From Tumebacillus avium (lineage in GTDB: Bacteria; Bacillota; Bacilli; Tumebacillales; Tumebacillaceae): a DNA stretch of 64,000 nucleotides. The stretch is taken from positions 1,396,501 through 1,460,500 of the forward strand of contig NZ_CP021434.1 of NCBI RefSeq assembly GCF_002162355.1. The letters run 5' to 3'. This document shows positions 44,199-54,180 of this stretch, piece after piece; position 1 is the first letter of the stretch, and each line of letters opens with the position of its first letter. The notes beneath the pieces were generated by a model, which saw nothing but the letters and a program-made list of their open reading frames with translations, had not been told where the DNA came from and searched no databases. A program made the position numbers and the translations under genes.

Positions 44199-45977
44199 TC
44201 ACGCACCTCCCGTCGCAGCGGGCAGCGTGAAGGAAACGGTCGTGCCGACCCCTTCTTCGCTGTCGATCTGGATCTGCCCGCCGTGCATCTCGATGATCCC
44301 TTTGGCGATCGACAAGCCGAGCCCGGTGCCGCCTTGGGCGCGGGAACGTGCTTTGTCGACGCGGTAGAAACGGTCGAAGATCTGCGGCAGGTCATGTTTG
44401 GGAATGCCCATCCCGGTGTCGATGACCTGCACGAGAATGTTTTTGCCGCTCGGTCGGTGCGCCCGGATGCGGACGCGACCGCCGCTTTGCGTGTATTTGA
44501 CGGCGTTGGAGATCAGGTTGTCAAACACCTGGTCGAGCTTGTCAGCATCGACGTTGACCATCAGGTTGGCCGGCACTTCGAACGACAAGGACACTTCCTC
44601 GCGCTGCAGATGCATCGTGAAGCGGAAGCAAGCTTTCTGCACCAAGTCGCGCAAGGCGTGCGGCGCGGTGCGCAGGTTGTCGCGGTTGGAGTCGAGGCGC
44701 GACAGCTGCAGCAGGTCGCTGACCAGCCGCGTCATACGCTCCGTCTCGCCGTGAATGACCGAGAGGAAGCGGCGGGCATGGTCGGGCGACTCGATCGCGC
44801 CGTCTTCGAGCGCTTCGATGTAGCTTTTGATCGTCGTCAGCGGTGTGCGGATCTCATGCGACACGTTGGCGACAAAATCGCGGCGGGCGCGGTCTTCGTT
44901 TTCCTCTTCCGTCACGTCGCGCAGAACGACCACCGCCGCGCGGTCTTCGATGCTCTCACCGCGAAACGGCACGGAGTACGCCTGCACGATGCGACCGGAC
45001 GGGCCTTCCAATGTAAATTCGGACACGGCGGTGAGCAGGACTTCGGTGTTGCCTTCTTCGCCGAAGATGATCGCCGAGTCGAGCGAGCGGTCGAGCAGTT
45101 CTTCGACCGTCTCGGAATTGAGCATTTTGGCGGCGGCCGGGTTGGCGAGGATGATGCCGCCTTCGCGGTCGATCGCCAGCACGCCGTCCGACATGTGTTG
45201 GAGGATCGCTTCCAATTTGTCCTTCTCTTGCTTATTTTCTGTCAACGCTTCCCGTAACCGGACGCGCAGGGTATTAAACATTTCGGCGAGCTGGCCGATC
45301 TCATCGTCGGAGCGCACCGTCACCGTCTGGTCAAAATCGCCGCGGGCCATCGCCCCTGCTTTTTTCGTAATCTCGACGATCGGGTTGGTGATCGTGCGCG
45401 AGAGCAGGATGATCAGCCCGGCGGTGAGCAGAACGGCGATCACCGTGCCGGTGTAGAAGATCACCGTGATGTCGTGGATCGTCTGGTAGACGGACGACAG
45501 CGGCGCGACGCAATAGACCGCGCCAAGCACGGCGTTGCCTTCTTTGACCGGAATGGCGAGGTAGAGGTAGCGCTGCTCGTCTTTCGGGTCGACTTTGATC
45601 GTCTCCGCCTGGTTGCCCAGCAGCGCGCGCGTGACTTCCGGCTGGAGGCTTTTCTGCTCCAGATAGTTCTCATTGCCGGAGGTGGCGATGAGGATCTGCT
45701 GGTTGTTGATGATGTTGATCTCCGCTCCGGCCGCAGAGGCAAAGGAGTCGGCCAGAAACCCGATGTCAGTTTGCAAATTGCTTTTCTGCCGGGTGTCATT
45801 GAGGTACGGCGGCAGAACATCAGCGAGCACGAGGAGCTGGCCGGAGACTTTTTCCTGAAACGAGTTGATGAAGTGGGCGTTGACCCGTTGGATGAAGTAA
45901 AACCCGATCACCTGCATCGCCACGAGGATCACCAGCAGGTACATCAAAACGAGTTTCCACTGGATGCTTTTGAGCAA
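44199..45977 (-). CDS. walK: Sensor histidine kinase WalK
   Basis: Essential sensor kinase of 592 residues. TM helices at about 8-30 and 170-192 flank an extracellular sensor domain; then HAMP (193-245), PAS (about 253-360), HisKA with His374 (NVSHEIRTPL) and HATPase_c ending in GTGLGLSIAKGIIEMHGG. Phosphorylates WalR to control cell-wall hydrolases. Starts with TTG at 45977; RBS GAGGAGGT overlaps the walR stop. Confidence 0.97.
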   Translation of the reverse strand: MLKSIQWKLVLMYLLVILVAMQVIGFYFIQRVNAHFINSFQEKVSGQLLVLADVLPPYLNDTRQKSNLQTDIGFLADSFASAAGAEINIINNQQILIATSGNENYLEQKSLQPEVTRALLGNQAETIKVDPKDEQRYLYLAIPVKEGNAVLGAVYCVAPLSSVYQTIHDITVIFYTGTVIAVLLTAGLIILLSRTITNPIVEITKKAGAMARGDFDQTVTVRSDDEIGQLAEMFNTLRVRLREALTENKQEKDKLEAILQHMSDGVLAIDREGGIILANPAAAKMLNSETVEELLDRSLDSAIIFGEEGNTEVLLTAVSEFTLEGPSGRIVQAYSVPFRGESIEDRAAVVVLRDVTEEENEDRARRDFVANVSHEIRTPLTTIKSYIEALEDGAIESPDHARRFLSVIHGETERMTRLVSDLLQLSRLDSNRDNLRTAPHALRDLVQKACFRFTMHLQREEVSLSFEVPANLMVNVDADKLDQVFDNLISNAVKYTQSGGRVRIRAHRPSGKNILVQVIDTGMGIPKHDLPQIFDRFYRVDKARSRAQGGTGLGLSIAKGIIEMHGGQIQIDSEEGVGTTVSFTLPAATGGA

Positions 45978-45983
45978 CCGTCC

Positions 45984-46682
45984 CTACCTCCTCAGCGTGT
46001 AGCCAACGCCGCGGCGGGTCATGATATATTCCGGGTTGCTCGGATCATCCTCGATCTTCTCGCGCAGGCGGCGAATGGTGACGTCGACGGTGCGGACATC
46101 GCCGTAGTAGTCGTAGCCCCAGACTTCCTGCAACAGCTGTTCGCGAGTGAGCACCGTGCCGCGGTGTTTGATCAGGTACACGAGCAGTTCAAATTCGCGG
46201 TGCGTAAGTCCCATGTCGACACCGTGTTTGCTGACTTCGTAGGTCGCCGTGTCGATCACGAGGTCGCCGACGGTGTATCTCGGCTTTTGCTCACCGGCGG
46301 ACTTGGCATCGGCAGGCTGCTGCTGGCGGCGCAGGTTGGCTTTGACGCGCGCCATCAGTTCGCGGTTGGAAAACGGTTTGGTCACATAGTCGTCCGCGCC
46401 GATCTCAAGACCCAGCACTTTGTCGATCTCGCTGTCCCGGGCGGTCAGCATGATGATCGGGACGCTGGAGAACGCACGGATTTCGCGGCAGACGGCAAAC
46501 CCGTCTTTTTTCGGAAGCATTACGTCGAGCAAAATCAGGTCGGGGAGCTCGGCCGTCGCTTTGTCGACCGCTTCTTGACCGTCGTGCGCCATCACGACTT
46601 GGTAGTTCTCTTTTTCCAAGGAGAACTTGAGAATATCGGCAATTGGCAGTTCGTCATCGACTACCAAGATCTTATAGTCCAT
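45984..46682 (-). CDS. walR: Response regulator WalR
   Basis: OmpR-family regulator of 232 residues. Receiver domain with phosphoacceptor Asp53 ([10 protein letters not shown]) and KPF, DNA-binding winged HTH with [15 protein letters not shown] and [17 protein letters not shown]. It activates cell-wall hydrolase genes. ATG 46682 has AGAGGTGA upstream. First gene of the wal operon. Confidence 0.97.
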   Translation of the reverse strand: MDYKILVVDDELPIADILKFSLEKENYQVVMAHDGQEAVDKATAELPDLILLDVMLPKKDGFAVCREIRAFSSVPIIMLTARDSEIDKVLGLEIGADDYVTKPFSNRELMARVKANLRRQQQPADAKSAGEQKPRYTVGDLVIDTATYEVSKHGVDMGLTHREFELLVYLIKHRGTVLTREQLLQEVWGYDYYGDVRTVDVTIRRLREKIEDDPSNPEYIMTRRGVGYTLRR

Positions 46683-46804
46683 TCGACTCACCTCTTTTGA
46701 AGAGTTGTGAAGGTATCACCCTCTATTGTAACACGTGCAGGCAGGAATCTGGTTAGTTTCTCGGGATTGGGAAACACTACAGGAGGAAAAGGGGGTCTGC
46801 TTTC

Positions 46805-47185
46805 ATGGCAAAGACGCAAGCGATTCTCGCCTATTTCAACTCCGAGGCATTAGCTGAAAAAGCGAAACAGCAACTGGTGCAGCAACTGGATATGAAAGAT
46901 GAGGACTGTCAGATCGACCGTGTCAGTGCACAGCCCGGCGAAGCGACGGAAAAGGTGCTCAACCCGATCACGTCCAACTTCGGCGGTCATGAAACGCTGA
47001 TCGAAAATGTCGCCCCGTCCAACGAGAGCGTCGGGCGGCTGCTCGGCTCTGACCCGGCCGTATCGGGCATGGCGGACGGTTCCGGCATGATCACCGGCCT
47101 TGACGTGCTGCTGACCATCGTCTGCCCGACCGACAACGTGCAACAGGCGCTGCAGATCGTCGAGCGGAACAAAGGGCATCATTAA
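46805..47185 (+). CDS. Hypothetical protein next to walR
   Basis: Predicted soluble protein of 126 residues, divergent from walR. It has an N-terminal helix (ILAYFNSEALAEKAKQQL), a Gly-rich middle (NFGGHETLIENVAPSNE) and a C-terminal ferredoxin-like strand/helix (GLDVLLTIVCPTDNVQQAL). Not recognised by name. RBS AGGAGG is distant, with GGGGG nearer. Ends at a good terminator. Confidence 0.78.
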   Translation: MAKTQAILAYFNSEALAEKAKQQLVQQLDMKDEDCQIDRVSAQPGEATEKVLNPITSNFGGHETLIENVAPSNESVGRLLGSDPAVSGMADGSGMITGLDVLLTIVCPTDNVQQALQIVERNKGHH

Positions 47186-47193
47186 GAGATTAA

Positions 47194-47224
47194 CCCTCTG
47201 CCAGAGTTGGCAGAGGGCTTTTTT
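47194..47224 (+). terminator. Terminator of hypothetical gene
   Basis: CCCTCTGCC-AGAGTT-GGCAGAGGG followed by CTTTTTTG. Confidence 0.92.
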
Positions 47225-47269
47225 GTGACCTTGCCGATTGCAAAGGTGACGGACGGGCTGGTGATAGAG

Positions 47270-47298
47270 AAAAAGCCATCTCCGTATAGGAGATGGCT
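47270..47298 (-). terminator. Terminator of purA
   Basis: On the minus strand GCCATCTCC-TATAC-GGAGATGGC followed by TTTTTC, 16 nt after the purA stop. Confidence 0.9.
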
Positions 47299-47313
47299 GT
47301 TGAGTATGTGTGA

Positions 47314-48606
47314 TTAGCGAGCTTGGTAGAGTTCGACGACCGGGATCGTCTGTTCACGGCCCGGGCCGACGGAGAGGATCGCCAGCGGCACGGACGTGAT
47401 CTCTTCGAGCTTGCGGATGTACGCCTTGGCATTCTCCGGGAGGTCATCGAAGGAACGCACGCCGGAGATGTCTTCTGTCCAGCCCGGCAGCGTTTCGTAG
47501 ACCGGTTCGCAGTCTTTGAGCACGCGGAATGCGGTCGGGAACTCGGTCAGGGTCTCGCCTTTGTAGTTGTAGGCGACACAGACTTTCAGTTCTTCAAGGC
47601 CGGTCAGGATGTCGAGGCGGGTCAAAGCCATGCCGTCGAGACCCGATACGCGGCGCGCGTGGCGGACAACCAGCGCGTCAAACCAGCCGCAGCGGCGCGG
47701 ACGGCCGGTGGTGGTGCCGAACTCGCGGCCTTGGGTGCGGATGAACTCGCCGGTCTCATCGAGCAGCTCGGTCGGGAACGGACCGTCGCCGACGCGGGTC
47801 GAGTAGGCCTTGACCGTGCCGATGACTTTGTCGATCTTGGTCGGGCCAACGCCGGAGCCGATGGTGACGCCGCCTGCGACCGGGTTGGACGAGGTGACGT
47901 ACGGGTAGGTGCCTTGGTCGATGTCGAGCATCGAAGCCTGTGCGCCTTCGAACAGGATGTCGGTGCCTTTGTCGATCTCTTCGTTGAGCACAACCGATGT
48001 GTCGGTCACGTACGGGCGCAGCAATTCTGCGTAGCCCATGTACTCTTCGTAGATCTCTTCGAACGTAAACGGTTCAGCGCCGTACAGCTTGGTCAGCACT
48101 TCATTCTTTTGCTTGAGGTTGCGCTTCAAGATCTCAGCGAAATCTTCTGCGTCCATCAGGTCGATCATGCGGATGCCGATGCGCGCTGCTTTGTCCATGT
48201 ACGCCGGCCCGATGCCTTTTTTCGTGGTGCCGATCTTCGCGTCGCCTTTGCTCTCTTCTTCGAGCACGTCCAGCTTGAGATGGTACGGCAGCACGATGTG
48301 CGCTTTGTCAGAGATGCGCAGGCCTTTGGTCGAGACGCCTTTGTCATGCAGGTATTGCAGCTCTTTGACCAGCGCGGCCGGGTTGACGACCATGCCGTTG
48401 CCGATCACGCAGATTTTTTCTTCATAGAAGATCCCGGACGGGATCAGGTGCAGTTTATATTCAATTCCGTTAATCCAGATGGTATGGCCGGCGTTGTTGC
48501 CGCCTTGATAGCGTGCTACAACTCCTGCATTCTCCGCCAGGAAGTCCGTAATCTTACCTTTCCCTTCGTCGCCCCATTGGGTTCCGACAACGACTACTGT
48601 TGCCAC
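47314..48606 (-). CDS. purA: Adenylosuccinate synthase
   Basis: Catalyses IMP + Asp + GTP to adenylosuccinate in AMP synthesis. 430 residues, full length, with [11 protein letters not shown] at the N-terminus, GNNAGHT, and [17 protein letters not shown]. The GTG start at 48606 is chosen because GGAGGTG precedes it and the protein then opens as in homologues. Its neighbourhood with walR is conserved in Bacillota. Confidence 0.98.
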   Translation of the reverse strand: MATVVVVGTQWGDEGKGKITDFLAENAGVVARYQGGNNAGHTIWINGIEYKLHLIPSGIFYEEKICVIGNGMVVNPAALVKELQYLHDKGVSTKGLRISDKAHIVLPYHLKLDVLEEESKGDAKIGTTKKGIGPAYMDKAARIGIRMIDLMDAEDFAEILKRNLKQKNEVLTKLYGAEPFTFEEIYEEYMGYAELLRPYVTDTSVVLNEEIDKGTDILFEGAQASMLDIDQGTYPYVTSSNPVAGGVTIGSGVGPTKIDKVIGTVKAYSTRVGDGPFPTELLDETGEFIRTQGREFGTTTGRPRRCGWFDALVVRHARRVSGLDGMALTRLDILTGLEELKVCVAYNYKGETLTEFPTAFRVLKDCEPVYETLPGWTEDISGVRSFDDLPENAKAYIRKLEEITSVPLAILSVGPGREQTIPVVELYQAR

Positions 48607-48665
48607 ACGACAACACCTCCACATATTAACATGCTCATGAAGAGCGTGACTTACTCAGCATAATG

Positions 48666-48694
48666 AGTGTAGCAAGGATCGGGTGTGATGTCAA
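48666..48694 (-). promoter_or_regulatory. Promoter of purA
   Basis: On the minus strand TTGACA (48689-48694), 17-nt spacer, TACACT (48666-48671), about 60 nt upstream of the purA start. Confidence 0.8.
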
Positions 48695-48752
48695 TGAATT
48701 TTCCGAACGATGATGTTTCTTTAGATGTAAATTGTTCGTATTTGCAAAAGTC

Positions 48753-48799
48753 GTTTACCATTTTTGGAAAGTATGGGATAATTTAAGCATTCGGTAAAC
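48753..48799 (+). promoter_or_regulatory. Promoter and flanking inverted repeat of nitrilase gene
   Basis: TTTACC (48754-48759), 17-nt spacer, GATAAT (48777-48782) forms a plausible plus-strand promoter. GTTTACC (48753-48759) and GGTAAAC (48793-48799) are a 7-bp inverted repeat bracketing it, possibly an operator or leader stem. Confidence 0.5.
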
Positions 48800-48822
48800 T
48801 TTTTGTTTAGGAGGAATAAAGT

Positions 48823-49842
48823 ATGTCTACCACACCTGCTCCCTTTCAAGTCGCGATGGTGACAGAACCGCCGGTTTATCTGGATTTGCAACAGTCGGTT
48901 GCGAAGGCCTGCAACCTGATTGCGCAAGCTGCGAAACACGGCGCGAAATTGATCGTATTTGGCGAGTCCTGGCTGCCGGGCTATCCGTTCTGGGTCTGGC
49001 TGCGTTCGGTGCCGGAAGCGGTGCGCACGACGGCTGAACTGTGGGACAACTCGCTGGTGATCGATTCGGACGAATGCCAGCGTCTGCAGAATGCGGCTGC
49101 TGAACATAACATTGCTGTTGTGATGGGGATCAATGAGCGTGAGGGCGGGACGATTTACAACTCCCTGCTCTTTATCGATACTGACGGCTGCATCCCGCTG
49201 GTGCGCCGCAAGCTGAAACCGACCGGGGCGGAACGCATGGTCTGGGGTCAAGGCGACGGTTCGAACCTGAGAGTTGTGGAGACGAACGAGATCGGCTTGC
49301 TTGGCGGGCATCTGTGCTGGGAGCATACGATGCACGGGCTGGATGCGGCGTTTGCTGCTCAAGGCGAACAGGTGCATGTGGCGGCGTGGCCGTCGTTTTC
49401 GCTGGATCTGGACTACTCGCTGGGGCGTGACGCGAACGCGGCGTTGGCACAGGCGTATGCGATTCGCTCGCAGTCGTTTGTGGTGAGTGCGGCGACGGTG
49501 GTCACGGAGGAGATCGTTGAGAAGGTGAATCTGTCGGAGAAGGACGCGCAGTTCTTCCGCACCGGCGGCGGGTATGCGCAGGTGTTTGCGCCAAACGGGA
49601 TGCCGCTGTTGCCGCAGGTGGATGAGCATGAGGCGGGGATTTTCTACGCGGAGATCAACTTGGAGCTGATCAAGTTTGCGAAGCTGATCTGCGATTCGAC
49701 CGGTCATTATACGCGCCCGGATGTGATCCAGACGGTGATCAACCGGACGGAGACGAGTCCGGTGACGTTTGTGGATGATGAGGATGCGAATTTGGATGTG
49801 AAGGTCGATTCGCTTGTCGAGACGATGATTGGGATCGACTAA
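48823..49842 (+). CDS. Nitrilase-family hydrolase
   Basis: C-N hydrolase of 339 residues with catalytic triad Glu48 (FGESWLPGYPFW), Lys130 (RRKLKPT) and Cys165 (GGHLCWEH). The ESWLPGYP and CWEH patterns are those of true nitrilases acting on small nitriles rather than amidases. AGGAGG precedes ATG 48823. Divergent from purA, ending at a bidirectional terminator. Substrate not known. Confidence 0.95.
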   Translation: MSTTPAPFQVAMVTEPPVYLDLQQSVAKACNLIAQAAKHGAKLIVFGESWLPGYPFWVWLRSVPEAVRTTAELWDNSLVIDSDECQRLQNAAAEHNIAVVMGINEREGGTIYNSLLFIDTDGCIPLVRRKLKPTGAERMVWGQGDGSNLRVVETNEIGLLGGHLCWEHTMHGLDAAFAAQGEQVHVAAWPSFSLDLDYSLGRDANAALAQAYAIRSQSFVVSAATVVTEEIVEKVNLSEKDAQFFRTGGGYAQVFAPNGMPLLPQVDEHEAGIFYAEINLELIKFAKLICDSTGHYTRPDVIQTVINRTETSPVTFVDDEDANLDVKVDSLVETMIGID

Positions 49843-49854
49843 GAGCAGTATATA

Positions 49855-49898
49855 AAAAACCCGGTGGCTCCGTTTTGGGAGTGACCGGGTTTATTTTT
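49855..49898. terminator. Bidirectional terminator
   Basis: AAACCCGGT / ACCGGGTTT stem with flanking runs of A and T; serves the nitrilase and, read on the minus strand, the gene ending at 49891. Confidence 0.92.
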
Positions 49899-50847
49899 GC
49901 AAGAAGTCTTCTTGGAAGCGCCAGAGTACGATCGGCTGATCGACGATGGCGGCGAAGTCGTGCAGGTTGAGTTGGTATTGTTGAAAAGTGGGTTCGGTGT
50001 CGCCGAGGTAGTTGTCGAGCTTGTAGACGGGCGGGCCGAACCACCAGGGTTTGAGTACGAGGAAGCCTTCGCCTTGTTCGTAGGCGGACACGTTGTCGCG
50101 CACGAGGTCGGGCACTTGGTGGACGTAGCCGAGTTTGCCGTATGCGAGGACGAGGATGAGCAGGACAGGCACGAAGAACATCAGCAGACGGTAGGTCCAT
50201 TTGCCGATGACAGGTTCTGTTTCTTCCTCATCTGCTTCGAGGTCGGCCTCGGCAGGCGCCGGGTCGATGGCCAGGTCGGCCGGAGTGATAACGGCCGTCG
50301 CGGCTGCGACCTGTTCCTGGGCGGCTTGCAATTCGTGCTGTTGAGCGGCTTGCTGAGCGGTTTGGAGTTCCAGCTGACGCTTCGTTTCCGCGCGGATGGC
50401 GTTTAGTTCGCGCAGTTGGGCAACTTCTCGTTCAGCCTGGAGTTCGCGAAGTTGAGCCGCTTGATCAGGCTCACTCTGTTCCTGCAGGCGTTGCTGCTCT
50501 TGCAGTTGCTGTTGCTCTTGCAGTCTCTCTTGCTCCTGCAGTCTCTCTTGCTCCTGCAGTCTCTCTTGCTCCTGCAGTCTCTCTTGCTCCTGCAGTCTCT
50601 CTTGCTCCTGCAGTCTCTCTTGCTCCTGCAGTCTCTCTTGCTCCTGCAGTCTTTGCTGCTCCTGCAGTCTTTGCTGCTCCTGCAGTCTTTGTTGCTCTTG
50701 CAGTCTCTGTTGCTCCTGCAGTCGCTGTTGCTCTTGCGCCTTTAGATCGGCTTGTTGCTTTTTGCTTTTATTTTTGCGGGCATGGGTTTCCTTGCGGCTA
50801 GGAAGGGGCATGCCGGGTTGGTATTCGGAGTTATTGAAGCGGCTCAT
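49891..50847 (-). CDS. Membrane protein with Gln/Glu-rich hexapeptide repeats
   Basis: Protein of 318 residues, last gene of the rplI-lonC-dnaB operon. After a basic N-terminus come about 14 hexapeptides of form (R/Q)LQEQ(Q/E), predicting a long coiled coil, then a second coiled coil rich in Ala/Gln, an acidic linker, one membrane helix (LLMFFVPVLLILVLAYG) and a C-terminal extracytoplasmic domain of about 95 residues. The RBS AGGAG is 11 nt from ATG 50847. The topology suggests a single-span protein; function is unknown. The repeat number may vary between strains. Confidence 0.8.
   Translation of the reverse strand: MSRFNNSEYQPGMPLPSRKETHARKNKSKKQQADLKAQEQQRLQEQQRLQEQQRLQEQQRLQEQQRLQEQERLQEQERLQEQERLQEQERLQEQERLQEQERLQEQERLQEQQQLQEQQRLQEQSEPDQAAQLRELQAEREVAQLRELNAIRAETKRQLELQTAQQAAQQHELQAAQEQVAAATAVITPADLAIDPAPAEADLEADEEETEPVIGKWTYRLLMFFVPVLLILVLAYGKLGYVHQVPDLVRDNVSAYEQGEGFLVLKPWWFGPPVYKLDNYLGDTEPTFQQYQLNLHDFAAIVDQPIVLWRFQEDFLQK
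50488..50745. repeat. 18-bp in-frame minisatellite
   Basis: About 14 tandem units of 18 bp (plus-strand form CAGTCTCTCTTGCTCCTG), the central seven nearly identical, encoding the hexapeptides of the membrane protein on the minus strand. Confidence 0.95.
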
Positions 50848-50852
50848 CGTGC

Positions 50853-52199
50853 TTAGGCTCCTGGGGCTCTCTCTAAGGAGACGAATTTGTTGAAGTTTTT
50901 CAGGAAGACAAGTTCGACAGTCCCCGTCGGACCGGAACGCTGCTTCGCGATGATGATCTCAATGATATTCTTGCGCTCTGACTCCGGGTTGTAGTAGTCA
51001 TCGCGGTACAGGAACGCAACGATATCGGCATCCTGCTCGATCGAGCCGGACTCACGAAGGTCGGACATCATCGGACGCTTGTCCTGACGCGACTCTACGG
51101 AACGCGACAACTGCGACAACGCAATGACCGGCACATCCAGCTCACGCGCGATCAGCTTCAAGGTACGGGAGATCTCGGAGACTTCCTGCTGACGGTTGTC
51201 CCCTTTGCCCTTCCCTTGGATGAGCTGGAGATAGTCGATCATCACCATGCCGAGCTTGCCGCCTTGCTCTGCTTTCAAACGTCTGCACTTGGCCCGGATT
51301 TCCGAAACGGTAATCCCCGGCGTATCGTCGACGAAGATCGGCGCTTCCGACAGCGTCCCGACCGCCATCGTCAGCTTCGGCCAGTCATCCTCATCGAGGA
51401 AACCGGTCCGCATCTTCCCCGCGTCGATGTTCGCCTCCGCACACAGCATACGCTGCACCAACTGCTCGGCGCCCATCTCCAGCGAGAAAATCGCGACAGC
51501 TTCCCCCGCCCGCACGGCGATGTTCTGCGCGACGTTCAAAGCAAACGCCGTCTTCCCAACCGCCGGACGAGCTGCGAGGATGATCAGTTCCGACCCGTGA
51601 AACCCGGATGTCATCTTATCCAAATCGGGGTAACCGGACGGTGTGCCCGTCACCCCGCCTTTGTTGTTATACAAAAACTCAATCCGCTCAAACGTGTTCA
51701 GCAACACATCCTTCACATGCGTAAAGCCTTTATTAACGCTCCCCGCCTGCGAAATCTGCAAAATGCTGCGCTCCGCCTCGTCAATCACATCGGTCACGTC
51801 AGCGCCGGTATATCCCGTCGCCGCGATCTTTGTCGCCGTGCTGATCAGGCGTCGCATCACCGACTTCTCTTTGACAATCGTCGCATAGTGGTCAGCGTTC
51901 ACCGCTGTCGGCACCGAGTGAGACAAAGAAGCGAGGTACTGGACCCCGCCCACTTCATCGATCAAACCCTGATTTTGCAAATCGGTCGTCAGGGTGACCA
52001 TATCGACCGGATTGCCTTTTTCCGCGATGCGAATGATCGCTTCAAAAATCATCTGGTGCGTCTTGCGGTAAAAATCTTCCGGAGCCAACAGCTCCGAAAC
52101 GGTGATCAGTGCCTCATTGGAGATCAAAACGGCCCCGAGCACCGCCTGTTCTGCTTCCACGTTCTGTGGGGGCACCCGCTCCACGAGTTCTTCTTCCAT
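50853..52199 (-). CDS. dnaB: Replicative DNA helicase
   Basis: Hexameric helicase of 448 residues (named DnaC in B. subtilis). N-terminal domain opens with RVPPQNVEAEQAVLGA; Walker A ARPAVGKTAFAL near 205; Walker B VMIDYLQLI; and LSQLSRSVE. Essential for fork unwinding. In the same operon as lonC, 23 nt downstream of it. Full length. Confidence 0.98.
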   Translation of the reverse strand: MEEELVERVPPQNVEAEQAVLGAVLISNEALITVSELLAPEDFYRKTHQMIFEAIIRIAEKGNPVDMVTLTTDLQNQGLIDEVGGVQYLASLSHSVPTAVNADHYATIVKEKSVMRRLISTATKIAATGYTGADVTDVIDEAERSILQISQAGSVNKGFTHVKDVLLNTFERIEFLYNNKGGVTGTPSGYPDLDKMTSGFHGSELIILAARPAVGKTAFALNVAQNIAVRAGEAVAIFSLEMGAEQLVQRMLCAEANIDAGKMRTGFLDEDDWPKLTMAVGTLSEAPIFVDDTPGITVSEIRAKCRRLKAEQGGKLGMVMIDYLQLIQGKGKGDNRQQEVSEISRTLKLIARELDVPVIALSQLSRSVESRQDKRPMMSDLRESGSIEQDADIVAFLYRDDYYNPESERKNIIEIIIAKQRSGPTGTVELVFLKNFNKFVSLERAPGA

Positions 52200-52222
52200 T
52201 GTGTCACGTCGCCTCCCTTGGT

Positions 52223-54175
52223 TTAACTTGCTGCAATCGTTTCGACCGACTCCTCGAACACCAGTCCGAGCACTTCGTCGATCGTCTTCACAATATGCAC
52301 GGTGACGCCTTCCGTATCGCTTGGCACATCGCGGCGGTTGTCATACGGCACAAGCACGCGGGTCATCCCCGCCTGGCGCGCGCCGAAAATTTTCTCAAAC
52401 ACGCCGCCGACCGGCTTGACCTTGCCCTGAATGGAAATCTCGCCGGTGATCGCCACGTTCTGCGGAATCGGCTTGCCAAGCAGCGCGCTGTAGATCGCCA
52501 AGGTGATCGCCACACCGGCCGACGGACCGTCGATGCGGCCGCCGCCCACGACGTTGACGTGCACATCATAGTCGGCGATATCCTTGCCCGCGATGCGGCG
52601 CAGAACTGCGGCGGCGTTAAACACCGAGTCTTTCGCCATCGAGCCTGCCGTATCGTTAAAGCGCAAACGTCCTTTGCCCGCTTCGCTCGCCGGGAACGCC
52701 ACCGCTTCGATCTCAATCGTCGAGCCGAGGAAACCTGCTACGCCGAGGCCGTAGATCTTCCCGACCTCGGCCAGCGCTTCCCCATGCTCCTTGTCTTTCA
52801 CATACGGCACCAGACGGTTCATGCGCAGCACTTCTTCGATGTCATGCTCCGCGATCACCACCGGCTCCTCCGCACTCCCGCCTGCGCGGTACACGGCGAG
52901 GCCGTGCGCGTCCGACAAGAGGTTGACCGCTTTGCGCCCTTCGATCGTGTATTTGGCGATCGTCTTGGCAACCGAATCCTCCAAGTTGACCTCCAGACGC
53001 TCGGCAGCTCCGGCCACGATCTCTTCGACCTGCTCCGGCACCAGCGGCTCAAAGTAAATCTCCGCACAGCGCGAACGCAGCGCCGGGTTGATCTCCGACG
53101 GGTCGCGGGTCGTCGCGCCGATCAAAATAAAGTCGGCCGGCGCGCCTTCTTCAAACAATTTCTGAATGTACTTGGGTACGTTCTGATCGTCCGGATCATA
53201 ATAAGGAGACTCGAAACGAACGCGCTTGTCCTCCAAGACTTTCAGGAGTTTATTTTGCAAAACCGGGTCCAACTCGCCGATTTCGTCGATAAACAAAATG
53301 CCGCCGTGGGCATCGGTGACCAGACCGGGCTTGGGCTCCGGAATTGCCGTATCGGCAAAATCGCGGCGCGCGCCTTGGTAGATCGGGTCATGCACCGAAC
53401 CGAGCAGCGGGTTGGTGATGTCGCGCGGGTCCCAGCGCAAGGTCGTGCCGTCGACTTCCACAAACGGCGCTTCCTGCGCAAACGGAGTCGAGGCGAGCTT
53501 CGCCGCTTCCTGCAGCGCGATCCGGGCTGCAGTCGTCTTGCCGACGCCGGGCGGGCCGTAGATCAAAATGTGCTGCGGGAACGGAGAGGCCAGCTTCGAG
53601 AGCAGCGAGCGCTTGGCCTGCTCTTGTCCGACGATCTGGTTCATCTGCTGCGGTCGCACCAGCTCATAGGTCGACTTGGAGAGCTTGACCGTCTCCAACT
53701 TCTCCAGCTGGGCAAATTTCTTCAAGGTCTGCGCGTTTTCCGGCCCGGACTGCTCCTTGACCATCTGCGTGCGGATGTCCTTGATGTATTCTTCGTGTTT
53801 CTCCTGCATGCGCTCATTGACGCGCTTCTCCAGCTCTTCCTCCACAGATTTTCTCGCCACGAAGTTGGCGATCGACTCTTCCACTTCGTTCAAGATCTCC
53901 GGGATGCGATCCGGGGTCGGGCGTTCTTCAATGGTCGGGTTCTCAAACACGATGCGCTGCAAAGCGATGACGCGGTCTTCCACCGAGGTGGAGCGCATCA
54001 GCGAGAGCGCCTCGAGTTTCCCTGCGCGAAGCACCAGCTTATCCGGTCCATAGATACTGCTCAGAATCCCAAACAATGCGGTGACCTGACGACGCACCGC
54101 TTCTTCGTTGTCCAACTTTTCATGCAGCTTGCTGCCAGGGATTCGATTGAGTTTCTTAAGCAGTTTTTTCAGCAT
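52223..54175 (-). CDS. lonC: Lon-family ATP-dependent protease of spore formers (LonC type)
   Basis: Protease of 650 residues. An N-terminal coiled coil, then an AAA+ domain with Walker A GPPGVGKTTAARIAL and Walker B ILFIDEIGELD, and a C-terminal S16 domain with catalytic Ser in GPSAGVAITLAIY and Lys in IQGKVKPVGG. It is shorter than LonA, with no large N-domain, and resembles LonB-type proteins found in spore formers. Between rplI and dnaB. A role in sporulation is family knowledge, not seen here. Confidence 0.93.
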   Translation of the reverse strand: MLKKLLKKLNRIPGSKLHEKLDNEEAVRRQVTALFGILSSIYGPDKLVLRAGKLEALSLMRSTSVEDRVIALQRIVFENPTIEERPTPDRIPEILNEVEESIANFVARKSVEEELEKRVNERMQEKHEEYIKDIRTQMVKEQSGPENAQTLKKFAQLEKLETVKLSKSTYELVRPQQMNQIVGQEQAKRSLLSKLASPFPQHILIYGPPGVGKTTAARIALQEAAKLASTPFAQEAPFVEVDGTTLRWDPRDITNPLLGSVHDPIYQGARRDFADTAIPEPKPGLVTDAHGGILFIDEIGELDPVLQNKLLKVLEDKRVRFESPYYDPDDQNVPKYIQKLFEEGAPADFILIGATTRDPSEINPALRSRCAEIYFEPLVPEQVEEIVAGAAERLEVNLEDSVAKTIAKYTIEGRKAVNLLSDAHGLAVYRAGGSAEEPVVIAEHDIEEVLRMNRLVPYVKDKEHGEALAEVGKIYGLGVAGFLGSTIEIEAVAFPASEAGKGRLRFNDTAGSMAKDSVFNAAAVLRRIAGKDIADYDVHVNVVGGGRIDGPSAGVAITLAIYSALLGKPIPQNVAITGEISIQGKVKPVGGVFEKIFGARQAGMTRVLVPYDNRRDVPSDTEGVTVHIVKTIDEVLGLVFEESVETIAAS

Positions 54176-54180
54176 ATTGG

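Noticed and set aside
44283..45257. Long plus-strand open frame opposite walK
   Set aside because: It is the antisense of a conserved essential kinase; codon bias in GC-rich genes keeps the opposite frame open. Similar antisense frames at 47323-48663, 52109-54316, 55171-57393 and 60687-62786 are rejected for the same reason.
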